This document shows, one piece after another, positions 26,679 to 33,882 of a stretch of DNA of 64,000 nt (position 1 is the stretch's first letter; every line of letters begins with the position of its first letter). Where the stretch lies: the NCBI GenBank assembly GCA_023398165.1, contig JAEWSQ010000007.1:62001-126000 (forward strand), in the 5' to 3' direction. The notes beneath the pieces were generated by a model, which was given only the letters and a program-made list of their open reading frames with translations, made no database searches and had not been told where the DNA came from. The stretch is from Spirochaetota bacterium (GTDB lineage Bacteria > Spirochaetota > Spirochaetia > Treponematales > Treponemataceae). Made by a program: the position numbers and the translations under genes.

Positions 26679-27080
26679 ATGAAGTATAAAGCTCCGGGAA
26701 AGTGCCCGGTATGCGGTGAAAAACTGAGTATTATAAAGCTTGGCTGTCCCAAGTGTTCCACTGTTATAGAAGGAGACTTTCATCCGTGCGAGTTCTGCAG
26801 ACTGCCGGAAGAAGACCTTTCTTTCATAAAAGTGTTCATCAAAAACAGAGGCAATATTAAAGATATTGAAAAGGAACTAGGCATTTCGTACCCGACGGTG
26901 AGGGGTAAGCTGGATGCAGCGATCCGGTCTCTCGGCTACGAAGTTGTATCGAAGCAGGATGAAGAAGAAGGCCTGCGTGAAAAAACACAGAAGGAAGAAG
27001 CAAAGAGCGCAGTGCTTGCCAAACTGTATGCCGGTGAAATATCTGCAAAGGAAGCTGCAGAACAGATTAAGTCGCTTTGA
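26679..27080 (+). CDS. DUF2089 zinc-ribbon/helix-turn-helix protein
   Basis: 133 residues from the ATG at 26679, preceded by AGGAGG. Two zinc pairs are visible (CPVCGEKL and CPKCSTVI), plus HPCEFCRL, then a helix-turn-helix region (NIKDIEKELGISYPTVRGKLDAAI). The C-terminal ~30 residues (LYAGEISAKEAAEQIKSL) resemble the short SHOCT-like oligomerisation motif found in the next gene. In Firmicutes DUF2089 proteins precede yvlB/yvlD-like membrane-stress genes, as here. A repressor or activator role for the operon 26679-28266 is inferred. Confidence 0.82.
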   Translation: MKYKAPGKCPVCGEKLSIIKLGCPKCSTVIEGDFHPCEFCRLPEEDLSFIKVFIKNRGNIKDIEKELGISYPTVRGKLDAAIRSLGYEVVSKQDEEEGLREKTQKEEAKSAVLAKLYAGEISAKEAAEQIKSL

Positions 27081-27133
27081 GAAGTTTGCGTTGCAAACGT
27101 GCGGATTAAACTTAACATACTACGGAGTTACAT

Positions 27134-27586
27134 ATGAGTGAACAAATGAAAATTTTAGAGATGATAGAGAAGGGTCAAATATCAGCAGCGGAAGGATTTG
27201 AGCTTATTGAGGCCTTAAAAGAAAGTGAAAAAAAGGAACGAGAGTCTCAGGTTCTACCCCCTGCTGCCGGAGAACAGCCGTTGAAAAAATTTAAGTTTTT
27301 CAAAATTCGGGTGACATCTGATAATAAAAGTGTTAATGTGAGCGTCAACATTCCTATGAAACTGCTTGCTTCAATAGGAGAGGTTGCGGGAAAGGTTACT
27401 GCGGTAATCCCTGCAGAGGCGCGGAAGGAAATGGAAAAAAGCGGTGTGGATATAACACAGATTAATTTCCAGGAAATTATTGAAGCGCTTCTTTCCGGTA
27501 CGCTTGATGACCCGCAGATTGTAGATGTGGAAGCATGGGATGAAGAACATCAGACAAATATCAAGGTAAAGATTTATGCTGAATAA
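27134..27586 (+). CDS. SHOCT-like domain protein (YvlB/LiaX N-terminal type)
   Basis: 150 residues with ACGGAGTT before the ATG. The N-terminal 30 residues (MKILEMIEKGQISAAEGFELI) are the short helical SHOCT-like motif seen at the start of YvlB and LiaX envelope-stress proteins. The remainder (FFKIRVTSDNKSVNVSVNIPM, DDPQIVDVEAWDEEHQTNIKV) is a mixed alpha/beta domain without the DUF4097 repeat found in full YvlB. No signal peptide, so probably cytoplasmic. It overlaps the next gene by 11 bases; together with DUF2089 and the holin-4-like protein it fits an envelope-stress operon. Confidence 0.7.
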   Translation: MSEQMKILEMIEKGQISAAEGFELIEALKESEKKERESQVLPPAAGEQPLKKFKFFKIRVTSDNKSVNVSVNIPMKLLASIGEVAGKVTAVIPAEARKEMEKSGVDITQINFQEIIEALLSGTLDDPQIVDVEAWDEEHQTNIKVKIYAE

Positions 27587-27878
27587 GTACTTCCCGGTAC
27601 TCCTGGTCCGGGTACGGATCAGGAAGCCTTTTTTCCATCTGACAATTCCAATAGCTCTTTTTGTGTTTATTGGGCTTCTTGACTGCGCTCTAGACATCCT
27701 CGAGGCTGTTCAGTTTATTTTCTTCAGAAGCAATGAAGAGTACGGGGAGTCTTTTAAAGGTGTTCTTATTTTTCTTTATGCGGTCCGCTCTATCCTTTCG
27801 GGAATCGGTACGGGAGAGAAGTTTGAACTTGTTAACGTGGAAGCAGACGGTGTTTCTATACATATAGGAGTATACTAG
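27576..27878 (+). CDS. Small membrane protein of unknown function
   Basis: 100 residues starting at an ATG that lies inside the end of the previous gene. One clear hydrophobic segment (about 21-38, HLTIPIALFVFIGLLDCAL) and a second weaker one (about 63-76) suggest a membrane protein. The C-terminus (KFELVNVEADGVSIHIGVY) echoes the DVEAWDEE-HQTNIKV-type end of the preceding SHOCT-like protein, so this may be the membrane partner in the same system. I do not recognise a named family. Confidence 0.55.
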   Translation: MLNKYFPVLLVRVRIRKPFFHLTIPIALFVFIGLLDCALDILEAVQFIFFRSNEEYGESFKGVLIFLYAVRSILSGIGTGEKFELVNVEADGVSIHIGVY

Positions 27879-27879
27879 G

Positions 27880-28266
27880 ATGAATAAACTGTTAATCAAG
27901 TATATAGGCATTACCGCGGTTTTGTTTATTGCCTCCGCTTTTCTAAAGGGCTTAACAATACAGTCTGATGTTCATATTTTCGTTTTTGCTCTCGTAATTT
28001 TTGCTTCAACGCTTCTTATAAGGCCTTTACTGCTTGTTGTGCTGCTTCCTTTTAATATTATTACAGGAGGAATCCTTACCATTCTTGCAAATACGCTTAC
28101 AATTATGTTTGCAGATTTTTGTCTTCCGTTTGTATCAGCGGGCAGTTTTCTCAATTGCCTAATAATCTCTATACCGGTATATTTTTTGTACTTTATTATA
28201 AATACTGCTTCACGCTCCGGTCAGTCTGCTTCCGGATCCGGTAAGACTTCTTCTAGAGAAGAATAA
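27880..28266 (+). CDS. Phage_holin_4_2 / YvlD-like four-helix membrane protein
   Basis: 128 residues with four hydrophobic segments. The pattern YIGITAVLFIASAFLKGL, LLIRPLLLVVLLPFNIIT and GGILTILANTLTIMFAD is that of the YvlD family (named after phage holin 4_2, although most members are chromosomal). A Ser/Gly-rich tail ends the protein. It starts one base after the stop of the previous gene and closes the DUF2089 operon. In Bacillus, yvlD lies with yvlB and yvlC under envelope-stress control; the same membrane-stress role is inferred here. Confidence 0.8.
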   Translation: MNKLLIKYIGITAVLFIASAFLKGLTIQSDVHIFVFALVIFASTLLIRPLLLVVLLPFNIITGGILTILANTLTIMFADFCLPFVSAGSFLNCLIISIPVYFLYFIINTASRSGQSASGSGKTSSREE

Positions 28267-28284
28267 GACAGAAAGCATTGTGAA

Positions 28285-28863
28285 TCAATTTTTTAAAAGG
28301 CCAATAATCCATTGGGGCTCGGGAATTGTATCAGGACCGTACAGGGTGCAGCTTTCTGCAACCCCCTGAATAGTACTCCAGAAAAGCAAAGCAAGAACGG
28401 AGGGCTCACCGCTGCGGATTGAACCCTCTGATTGCCCCCTCATAATTTCCGGAATTGAAGCTTCATATGCAGGATTATGAGAGAAAAATACCTTATTCTC
28501 ATCGGGCATTAAATTAAATAGTTCGATTTGATGAATGAGGACAAAAATCGGTGCCGAATACTTTTCATCCCGGAAAGAATTAAGAATGAGCTGTGCTACG
28601 CTTAAAAAGTTTTCGAGAGGCTTTTTTTCCGGAACAAACAAATGCTGTGCCATGACAACGCCTTCCTGGGCGATGTTTATGAGTTCACTTAGAATTTTTT
28701 CTTTGCTCTCAAAATAGTGGAATAAAAGTGCAGGGCTTATAGAAAGAGAAGAGGCAATATCGCGTACAGTAGTTCCTGTATAGCCTTTGTGAATAAACAA
28801 GTTCAAAGCTTTTTCAAGGATACTGAGCCGCCTTTTTTCTTTCTGCTCTGCACGTACTCCCAT
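28285..28863 (-). CDS. TetR-family transcriptional regulator
   Basis: 192 residues from the ATG at 28863; the open frame extends to 28962, but that part overlaps the upstream gene. The N-terminus is a standard TetR helix-turn-helix (ILEKALNLFIHKGYTGTTVRDI, ASSLSISPALLFHYFESKEKIL). The C-terminal ligand-binding part is not further assigned. The ATG overlaps the stop of the oxidoreductase gene (TAATG), so the two are co-translated. The TGAACA palindrome at 30405-30418 in front of the operon is the likely target, making it an autoregulated pair. Confidence 0.9.
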   Translation of the reverse strand: MGVRAEQKEKRRLSILEKALNLFIHKGYTGTTVRDIASSLSISPALLFHYFESKEKILSELINIAQEGVVMAQHLFVPEKKPLENFLSVAQLILNSFRDEKYSAPIFVLIHQIELFNLMPDENKVFFSHNPAYEASIPEIMRGQSEGSIRSGEPSVLALLFWSTIQGVAESCTLYGPDTIPEPQWIIGLLKN

Positions 28864-30386
28864 TATAGTCTCCAGTTTACATTGTCTTTTTTGCAGATTC
28901 GCTCCACTGCCCATTTTCCGGTGATGAGTGCTACGGGAAGTCCTCCTGAGGGCATGAGCCACTGTCCGCTCATAATAACATTATTAAGCCCGGGAATAAA
29001 GCCGTTATGCATAAGACGTTTAGCTTTCACTGTTGTTGTGTAAGCCATCCAGTTTCCCTTATAAGCACCGCACCAGCGTTCATAGGTTAAAGGGGTTACA
29101 AGATCGAGGGCTTTAAGCTTTCCTATAAAATGGGGGTAGCGTTTTTCCAAGGAAGCTGTTAAATCTTTGAGGACCCGCTGCTTTTCTTTTTTGTAAACAT
29201 CGCTTTGTACAAAAAGAGAATTCTCCGATCCGGTTTTCTCATCCTTTAGTAAAGCTTTCCACCAGTCATAGTTTCCCTGAAAAAAACACTGAATGACAGA
29301 CTTACCTTCCGGTGCAAACGAGGGTTCATAGCAAAAATGTTTTAATGAAATGAACTCGATTTTTCCGTCTTCGTAGGAGACCGGTTCTATCATCGTTCCA
29401 ATATCTGCCGGCTTGCCGGTAAGATCGCCGTCATACACAAAAGATGCGAGACTTCCGGTAATCGCAGGGTAGGTGTCAGGATCTGCATCCCGTTCCTCAA
29501 ATTCTTTTACCGGGAATTTTTTACCCAGAAGGGTATTCAGCGTTACATGTACATCGCAGGCGGGAATAATCCAGTCAGCTGGAATTACCTCTTTTCCGCT
29601 TTTTCCTTCAATCTCAATGCCGGTTCCATTATTATTTTCGACAGTAATTTTTTTTACCGCAGTGTTGTATATGATTTTGCCCCCCAGTTCCTCATACCGC
29701 TTTGCCATTCTTAGCGCCATAGCAAGAGAACCTCCTGCCGGCCGGCCTCCGTTGCCGCTCATAACAGTTCCCAGAATAAAGGGGAGAATCTCTGCTTTGC
29801 ATTTATAGGGCAGAATACTCTGCAAAAGAAATTGTAATTCCTTACTTTTAAACCGTTTTAAATACTCTTCCGCACTGATCTGAAAATCCTTCATAATGAG
29901 GGAAGATCCTATGCCTGAAAAAATGAGACCTCCTAATTCCAGCATATTCATCTGTTCAACAGGGTGAACTGGAATTCCCTGGTTTTCTGAAGCCTTAATG
30001 GCTCTATACAGTTTTTTCAATTCTTTTTGGTCTTCAGGGGCAATTTCTTCAAACAATTTTGTAAGTTTATTCATATCCTTGTATAAAGGAATTGTTTTGC
30101 CTCCGAGATCGAGAACTGTAAATTCCGGAGTTTCGATTACTTCAATATCCTCTCCAAGCGCACCGGTCTCACACCAGATACTGTATAATGAGCTGTCAGG
30201 ATTTGTTCCGGTAAGCCAGTGTATGCAGCCGTCAATGTGGCAGCCGTCTCTGTTCCACCCTGTACATTCTCCGCCGGGAAGAGCATTCTTTTCATAAATA
30301 ACACTACTGTATCCGGCTTTTTGTGCATATATTCCGGCTGTAAGCCCAGAAACACCAGATCCTATGATTATGATTGTTTTCTTCAT
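28863..30386 (-). CDS. Phytoene-desaturase-like FAD/NAD(P)-binding oxidoreductase
   Basis: 507 residues from the ATG at 30386, with AAGGAG upstream; the frame extends to 30419 but then overlaps the operator. The N-terminus is a Rossmann dinucleotide motif (IIIIGSGVSGLTAGIYAQKAG) with the VIYEKNALPGG extension typical of CrtI-type and retinol-saturase-like enzymes, and the C-terminus has the second FAD contact (MSGQWLMPSGGLPVA). Relatives act on carotenoids, retinol-like or fatty substrates; no carotenoid genes are nearby, so the substrate is unknown. It forms an operon with its TetR regulator. Confidence 0.82.
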   Translation of the reverse strand: MKKTIIIIGSGVSGLTAGIYAQKAGYSSVIYEKNALPGGECTGWNRDGCHIDGCIHWLTGTNPDSSLYSIWCETGALGEDIEVIETPEFTVLDLGGKTIPLYKDMNKLTKLFEEIAPEDQKELKKLYRAIKASENQGIPVHPVEQMNMLELGGLIFSGIGSSLIMKDFQISAEEYLKRFKSKELQFLLQSILPYKCKAEILPFILGTVMSGNGGRPAGGSLAMALRMAKRYEELGGKIIYNTAVKKITVENNNGTGIEIEGKSGKEVIPADWIIPACDVHVTLNTLLGKKFPVKEFEERDADPDTYPAITGSLASFVYDGDLTGKPADIGTMIEPVSYEDGKIEFISLKHFCYEPSFAPEGKSVIQCFFQGNYDWWKALLKDEKTGSENSLFVQSDVYKKEKQRVLKDLTASLEKRYPHFIGKLKALDLVTPLTYERWCGAYKGNWMAYTTTVKAKRLMHNGFIPGLNNVIMSGQWLMPSGGLPVALITGKWAVERICKKDNVNWRL

Positions 30387-30404
30387 TGCATTCTCCTTAT
30401 TCGC

Positions 30405-30418
30405 TGAACAAATGTTCA
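30405..30418 (-). promoter_or_regulatory. TetR-family operator
   Basis: TGAACA at 30405-30410 and TGTTCA at 30413-30418, separated by AA, form a perfect 6+6 palindrome. It lies between the -10 box and the ribosome site of the oxidoreductase-tetR operon. Confidence 0.75.
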
Positions 30419-30423
30419 ATGAA

Positions 30424-30452
30424 AGAATAAAGTATTACATTCTGGTTGTCAA
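30424..30452 (-). promoter_or_regulatory. Sigma-70 promoter of the oxidoreductase-tetR operon
   Basis: On the minus strand a consensus TTGACA (30452-30447), a 17-base spacer and TATTCT (30429-30424), followed six bases later by the TGAACA palindrome. Confidence 0.75.
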
Positions 30453-30607
30453 CACCATCTGCAAAAAAAATTAACAATATGTGAAGTTTGTTGTAAGTTA
30501 TTCCTGTTTCCCGGGTGTCTAACTACATATATATGTTTGAGTAGTATAAAAAATTTTTACTGCTGGTTTAAAAATAAAAAAAAATTACCAAAACGAACTG
30601 ATATACC

Positions 30608-30662
30608 TTGACAGGCGAGGTAACTATGGTATATAAGGTATATATAGATGTAAGATACCTTA
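30608..30662 (+). promoter_or_regulatory. Promoter and inverted repeat of the PadR operon
   Basis: TTGACA at 30608-30613 is followed by TATATA (30630-30635, spacer 16) or TATAAG (30632-30637, spacer 18). An inverted repeat TAAGGTAT (30634-30641) and ATACCTTA (30655-30662) overlaps the -10 box and likely start site and is a good candidate for the PadR operator. Confidence 0.65.
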
Positions 30663-30682
30663 CAGCTGCCAAGGAGGTATAC

Positions 30683-31006
30683 GTGTTAAATTCATCAGAT
30701 ATTTTGAGAGGATTAACCGACACCTTAATTCTTTCACAGCTCTACAGCGCTGACAGCTACGGTTACGAAATAAATAAGACGCTGCAAAAAAAATCAGACG
30801 GAGAGTTTGAGTTCAAAGAAGCCACCTTATATACTTCGTTCCGCAGACTTGAAGATTCTGGATGCATTTTATCATACTGGGGAGATGAAAATTCCGGAGC
30901 CAGAAGGCGGTATTATGCAATTACAGATTCAGGAAAAAAACTTTTGGAAGAGAATAAAAGGGAGTGGGAAACAATTTCAGCAATGGTGAAAAAACTCATT
31001 GCCTAG
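30683..31006 (+). CDS. PadR-family transcriptional regulator
   Basis: 107 residues from the GTG at 30683, which has AAGGAGG at 30671-30677. The frame extends further upstream to 30608, but that part is promoter. The sequence is a typical winged helix of PadR type (LRGLTDTLILSQLYSADSYGYEI, EATLYTSFRRLEDSGCI, GARRRYYAITDSGKKLL). It leads an operon with a DUF1700 protein and a DUF4097 protein, a known combination in Firmicutes and spirochaetes in which PadR represses an envelope-linked pair. Confidence 0.9.
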   Translation: MLNSSDILRGLTDTLILSQLYSADSYGYEINKTLQKKSDGEFEFKEATLYTSFRRLEDSGCILSYWGDENSGARRRYYAITDSGKKLLEENKREWETISAMVKKLIA

Positions 31007-31043
31007 CTGATATCAGACAAACTTGTAGTATGAGGAGATGTAT

Positions 31044-31745
31044 ATGAATAAGAAGATCAAGAATTATGTGGATGTACTTTTCAGTGATGTTCCCAAGACA
31101 AAAAAAAGCCAGGAACTGAAGGAAGAAATACTTGCAAACATGAGCGACCGTTTTGACGGATACATTGCACAGGGGAAGTCGGAGAATCAGGCATACAGCC
31201 AGTCAATTACAGACCTCGGCGACATTGATGAGATGCTTTCAGGTTTAGCTCCGGAACGAGAGCTTAAACCGAAAATCGATCAGTACCGTGTCCGCAGGGC
31301 TAGGAATATTGCTATTGCCGTTTCAATGTACATACTCGGCGTCATTCTGCTTATTTCTCTCGGCGCGCTGCCGGGAATTCTGGGAATTTATCAGCTGGAA
31401 GACGCCGGCGGAGTTATCGGGCTTATATGTCTTCTCTCTCTTTCTGCCGGAGCGACTGCGCTCATTATTTACACAACAATGAGCGTTCCCCAGGATGTGG
31501 CGCCTTTTCTGCAGGATGATGATGACGATGAAAAGATTTTCAGGGGAGACACAAGCCACAGGGCTCTTGTTTACTCCTCTATATTAAAATTTTACTGGAT
31601 AGCGGTTGTTGCAGTGTATCTGCTTATCAGTTTTAGAAGCTTCCAGTGGCACATCACATGGATAATCTTTCCCGTAGCAGCAATTTTTGCACAGGGTATT
31701 AAGATTTTATACACAATGGGAAGAAGAGATGGAGATAACAAATGA
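31044..31745 (+). CDS. DUF1700/HAAS-type membrane protein
   Basis: 233 residues from the ATG at 31044, six bases after GAGGAG; the ATG at 31038 overlaps that site. The N-terminal ~75 residues (YVDVLFSDVPKTKKSQELKEEI and DLGDIDEML) are the helical HAAS/permease-prefix region that contacts PadR partners. Four hydrophobic segments follow (about 95-120, 125-150, 180-200, 205-225), with an acidic DDDDDEK loop between. Its last codons overlap the next gene (ATGA). The role is probably membrane sensing or signalling with PadR. Confidence 0.75.
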   Translation: MNKKIKNYVDVLFSDVPKTKKSQELKEEILANMSDRFDGYIAQGKSENQAYSQSITDLGDIDEMLSGLAPERELKPKIDQYRVRRARNIAIAVSMYILGVILLISLGALPGILGIYQLEDAGGVIGLICLLSLSAGATALIIYTTMSVPQDVAPFLQDDDDDEKIFRGDTSHRALVYSSILKFYWIAVVAVYLLISFRSFQWHITWIIFPVAAIFAQGIKILYTMGRRDGDNK

Positions 31746-32641
31746 GAAAGTACGGCGGTTTTATTATTGCGGCCCTTTGGTTTTTTCTCGGGGCAATCGC
31801 ATTATCAGCTTTCATAAGTGTTATGAAGGGAAATTTTAATCCGTTTAATTCACGGAAGGCAGTATGGGGGGATGAAAATACTATGGTTGAAAACTACAGC
31901 GCGGAATCTGTCGGTTCAATTGAAGCTTCAATTGTTACAGACCGTCTTATCATTGAAGGTTCATCAAGGGACGACATTCAGGTAACAATTTCCACACGAC
32001 TCTTAGGAGGTTCTGAACCAAAAGCCTTTGTCCGCGACGGTGTTCTTTATATTGAACAGGAAAAACATTATAATTTTTCTTTCGGGCTCAACAACGGCTA
32101 TGTAGAGATTCTTGTACCGTATTCAATAATGAATGAGTCTTCATTCTCCGTCTCAGCTTCATCGGTAAGCGGGAGCGTCAGTCTTAAAAATATTACCGCA
32201 TCAAAAGCAACCATTAACAGCACGAGCGGCAGTGTACGCTCTGAATCTCTTACTGCTCCCGTTATAGAAGCCCGTTCCGTGAGCGGCAGCGTTAAACTGG
32301 AAAACACCACGGCAAGCGAAACCGATATTGCCTCCACCAGCGGCAGTGTTAATTTTAACGGCAAATCTGAATCGCTTTCCTGTACGAGTACGTCAGGATC
32401 TGTAAAAGCATATCTTGATGCTATGCCTGTAAAAGACTGCCGTTTCAAATCAATGTCGGGGTCTGTCCGTATAACACTGCCTGAAAATGACGGATTTGTT
32501 ATGAGATACTCATCAATGTCAGGTTCTGTATCAAACCGTTTCACCGGTCTGCGTGCAAATAAAAGCGGTACAAACACCTATAAAGACGGGGGTATTACAA
32601 TCAGTGCCGAAAGCATGTCAGGATCTGTAACAATTGAGTAA
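31742..32641 (+). CDS. DUF4097 beta-strand-repeat protein
   Basis: 299 residues starting with one membrane helix (about 5-29, GGFIIAALWFFLGAIALSAF). The remainder shows the DUF4097 pattern, with SGSV repeated nine times (VSGSV, TSGSV, VSGSV, TSGSV, TSGSV, MSGSV, MSGSV, MSGSV in order), spaced about 20 residues apart in a predicted beta-solenoid. The domain faces the periplasm or outer surface. It completes the PadR-DUF1700-DUF4097 operon, with a bidirectional terminator after it. Proteins of this type bind lipid or peptidoglycan surfaces in some envelope-stress systems, which is an inference here. Confidence 0.82.
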   Translation: MRKYGGFIIAALWFFLGAIALSAFISVMKGNFNPFNSRKAVWGDENTMVENYSAESVGSIEASIVTDRLIIEGSSRDDIQVTISTRLLGGSEPKAFVRDGVLYIEQEKHYNFSFGLNNGYVEILVPYSIMNESSFSVSASSVSGSVSLKNITASKATINSTSGSVRSESLTAPVIEARSVSGSVKLENTTASETDIASTSGSVNFNGKSESLSCTSTSGSVKAYLDAMPVKDCRFKSMSGSVRITLPENDGFVMRYSSMSGSVSNRFTGLRANKSGTNTYKDGGITISAESMSGSVTIE

Positions 32642-32654
32642 TTGAGTTTAACAA

Positions 32655-32690
32655 AAAGGAAAAGGGTTCATGAAGGATCCTTTTCCCTTT
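32655..32690. terminator. Bidirectional terminator between convergent operons
   Basis: Within 32655-32690 an AAAGGAAAAGG-type left arm and a CCTTTTCCCTTT-type right arm form an 11-pair stem with one bulged base. T-rich flanks lie on both strands. It serves the DUF4097 operon (+) and the dehydrogenase gene (-). Confidence 0.65.
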
Positions 32691-32694
32691 ATTA

Positions 32695-33756
32695 TTAAAA
32701 GCAGCGGCCCTTGTCAGTCTTCGGGCAGTTTGTCATATTCGCACCGCAGTGGTAGCATATTTCATTTGTAAGCGGTTCCTGTGCAAAGTACTGCCTTATG
32801 TTTTCAAAAGTTGTCTCTGCTATAGCGGTAAGCGCGTCCTGTGTTAAAAACGCCTGGTGAGCGGTAATAACTACGTTGGGGAACGTCATTAAACGTGCAA
32901 GTGTGTCATCTTCTATTATAGAAGCTGACCAGTCTTCGAAGAAGTATTTTTCCTCTTCCTCATACACGTCGAGAGCCGCTCCTCCTATTGCATTATGTTT
33001 AAGCGCGTGAACGAGAGCCTTTGTATCAATAAGCGCTCCCCGTCCTGTATTTATAATCACTGCATCCTTTTTCATCAGACTAATATACTTTTCATCAACA
33101 AAATGTTTTGTTTCGGGTGTAAGGGGGCAGTGTAGGGTAATAACATCGCTCTGTGTAAAGAGGTCTTCCTTGCTGACGTAGACGGCATGTATCCTATCGG
33201 CCCATGCCGCATCGGGAAAGGCATCATATACAATAATCTTCATTCCGAATCCGAGCGCAATGTCGGCCATGATTTTTCCTATTTTTCCGGTTCCGACTAT
33301 ACCTATTGTTCTTCCATGAAGATCCCTTCCCGTTAAGCCGCTGAGCATAAAGTTGCCGCTCCTTGTGCGGTTAAAAGCCTGGGGAATTTTCCGTGTTAAT
33401 GCCAGAAGAAGAGAAGCTGCATGTTCTGCGACGGAATAGGGCGAATAAGCCGGAACACGTGTTACATGAATCTTATTCAGCAATGCTGCAAGATCAAGAT
33501 TATTGTATCCTGCGCAGCGCATCGTTATGAGTTTAATACCGTTTTTGTGAAGAGATTCAACGGTTTTCGCATCCACCTTGTCATTGACAAACGCGCAAAC
33601 AACATCAAACCCTCTCGCGGCAGGAGCGGTATCGGCGGTAAGGTGGAATTCAAAAAAATGAATGTCATAACCATAACGCTCATTCGCCGCTGTAAAAAAC
33701 GCGATGTCATAGGGTTTTGCATCAAAGACTGCAACCGAAATTTTTTTATCACTCAT
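32695..33756 (-). CDS. D-2-hydroxyacid dehydrogenase (D-lactate dehydrogenase type) with Cys-rich tail
   Basis: 353 residues, with AGGAGG before the ATG. NAD-binding motif GIVGTGKIGKIMAD, and catalytic Arg (NTGRGALID), Glu (AALDVYEEE) and His (TAHQAF) are in place. The best fit is fermentative D-lactate dehydrogenase, which reduces pyruvate to D-lactate with NADH. Unusually, the last 20 residues hold four Cys (CYHC, then NCPK and GRC), which the standard family lacks. It lies downstream of the decarboxylase gene but has its own promoter at 33843-33871. Confidence 0.88.
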   Translation of the reverse strand: MSDKKISVAVFDAKPYDIAFFTAANERYGYDIHFFEFHLTADTAPAARGFDVVCAFVNDKVDAKTVESLHKNGIKLITMRCAGYNNLDLAALLNKIHVTRVPAYSPYSVAEHAASLLLALTRKIPQAFNRTRSGNFMLSGLTGRDLHGRTIGIVGTGKIGKIMADIALGFGMKIIVYDAFPDAAWADRIHAVYVSKEDLFTQSDVITLHCPLTPETKHFVDEKYISLMKKDAVIINTGRGALIDTKALVHALKHNAIGGAALDVYEEEEKYFFEDWSASIIEDDTLARLMTFPNVVITAHQAFLTQDALTAIAETTFENIRQYFAQEPLTNEICYHCGANMTNCPKTDKGRCF

Positions 33757-33798
33757 ACCGGCCTCCTGGTTAGTGTTGTTAATCTGCCGGCGGGAGGC

Positions 33799-33853
33799 AT
33801 CAGTATACTAATGCACTCATCACTGACAGAGCTTGTACAAATAGTATACTGAT
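33799..33853. repeat. 12-bp perfect inverted repeat over the dehydrogenase promoter
   Basis: ATCAGTATACTA at 33799-33810 and TAGTATACTGAT at 33842-33853 are perfect inverses; each contains the 8-bp palindrome AGTATACT. The centres are 43 bases apart, about four helical turns. The right site overlaps the -10 box of the minus-strand dehydrogenase promoter. Confidence 0.65.
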
Positions 33854-33871
33854 AATAACCTAGTAAATCAA
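33843..33871 (-). promoter_or_regulatory. Sigma-70 promoter of the dehydrogenase gene
   Basis: On the minus strand TTGATT (33871-33866), a 17-base spacer and TATACT (33848-33843), 87 bases before the ATG at 33756. The -10 box lies inside the AGTATACT palindrome. Confidence 0.55.
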
Positions 33872-33882
33872 TAGGGAAAAGG

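Noticed and set aside
27880..28266. Holin, suggesting a prophage
   Set aside because: The YvlD/holin-4 family is mostly chromosomal, and no other phage gene is nearby.
28864..28962. Longer start for the TetR-type gene
   Set aside because: The extra 33 residues lie inside the upstream oxidoreductase gene and do not look like TetR; the TAATG overlap gives a better start.
30608..30682. Longer start for the PadR-type gene
   Set aside because: The extra codons cover the promoter; the GTG at 30683 has a perfect AAGGAGG site.
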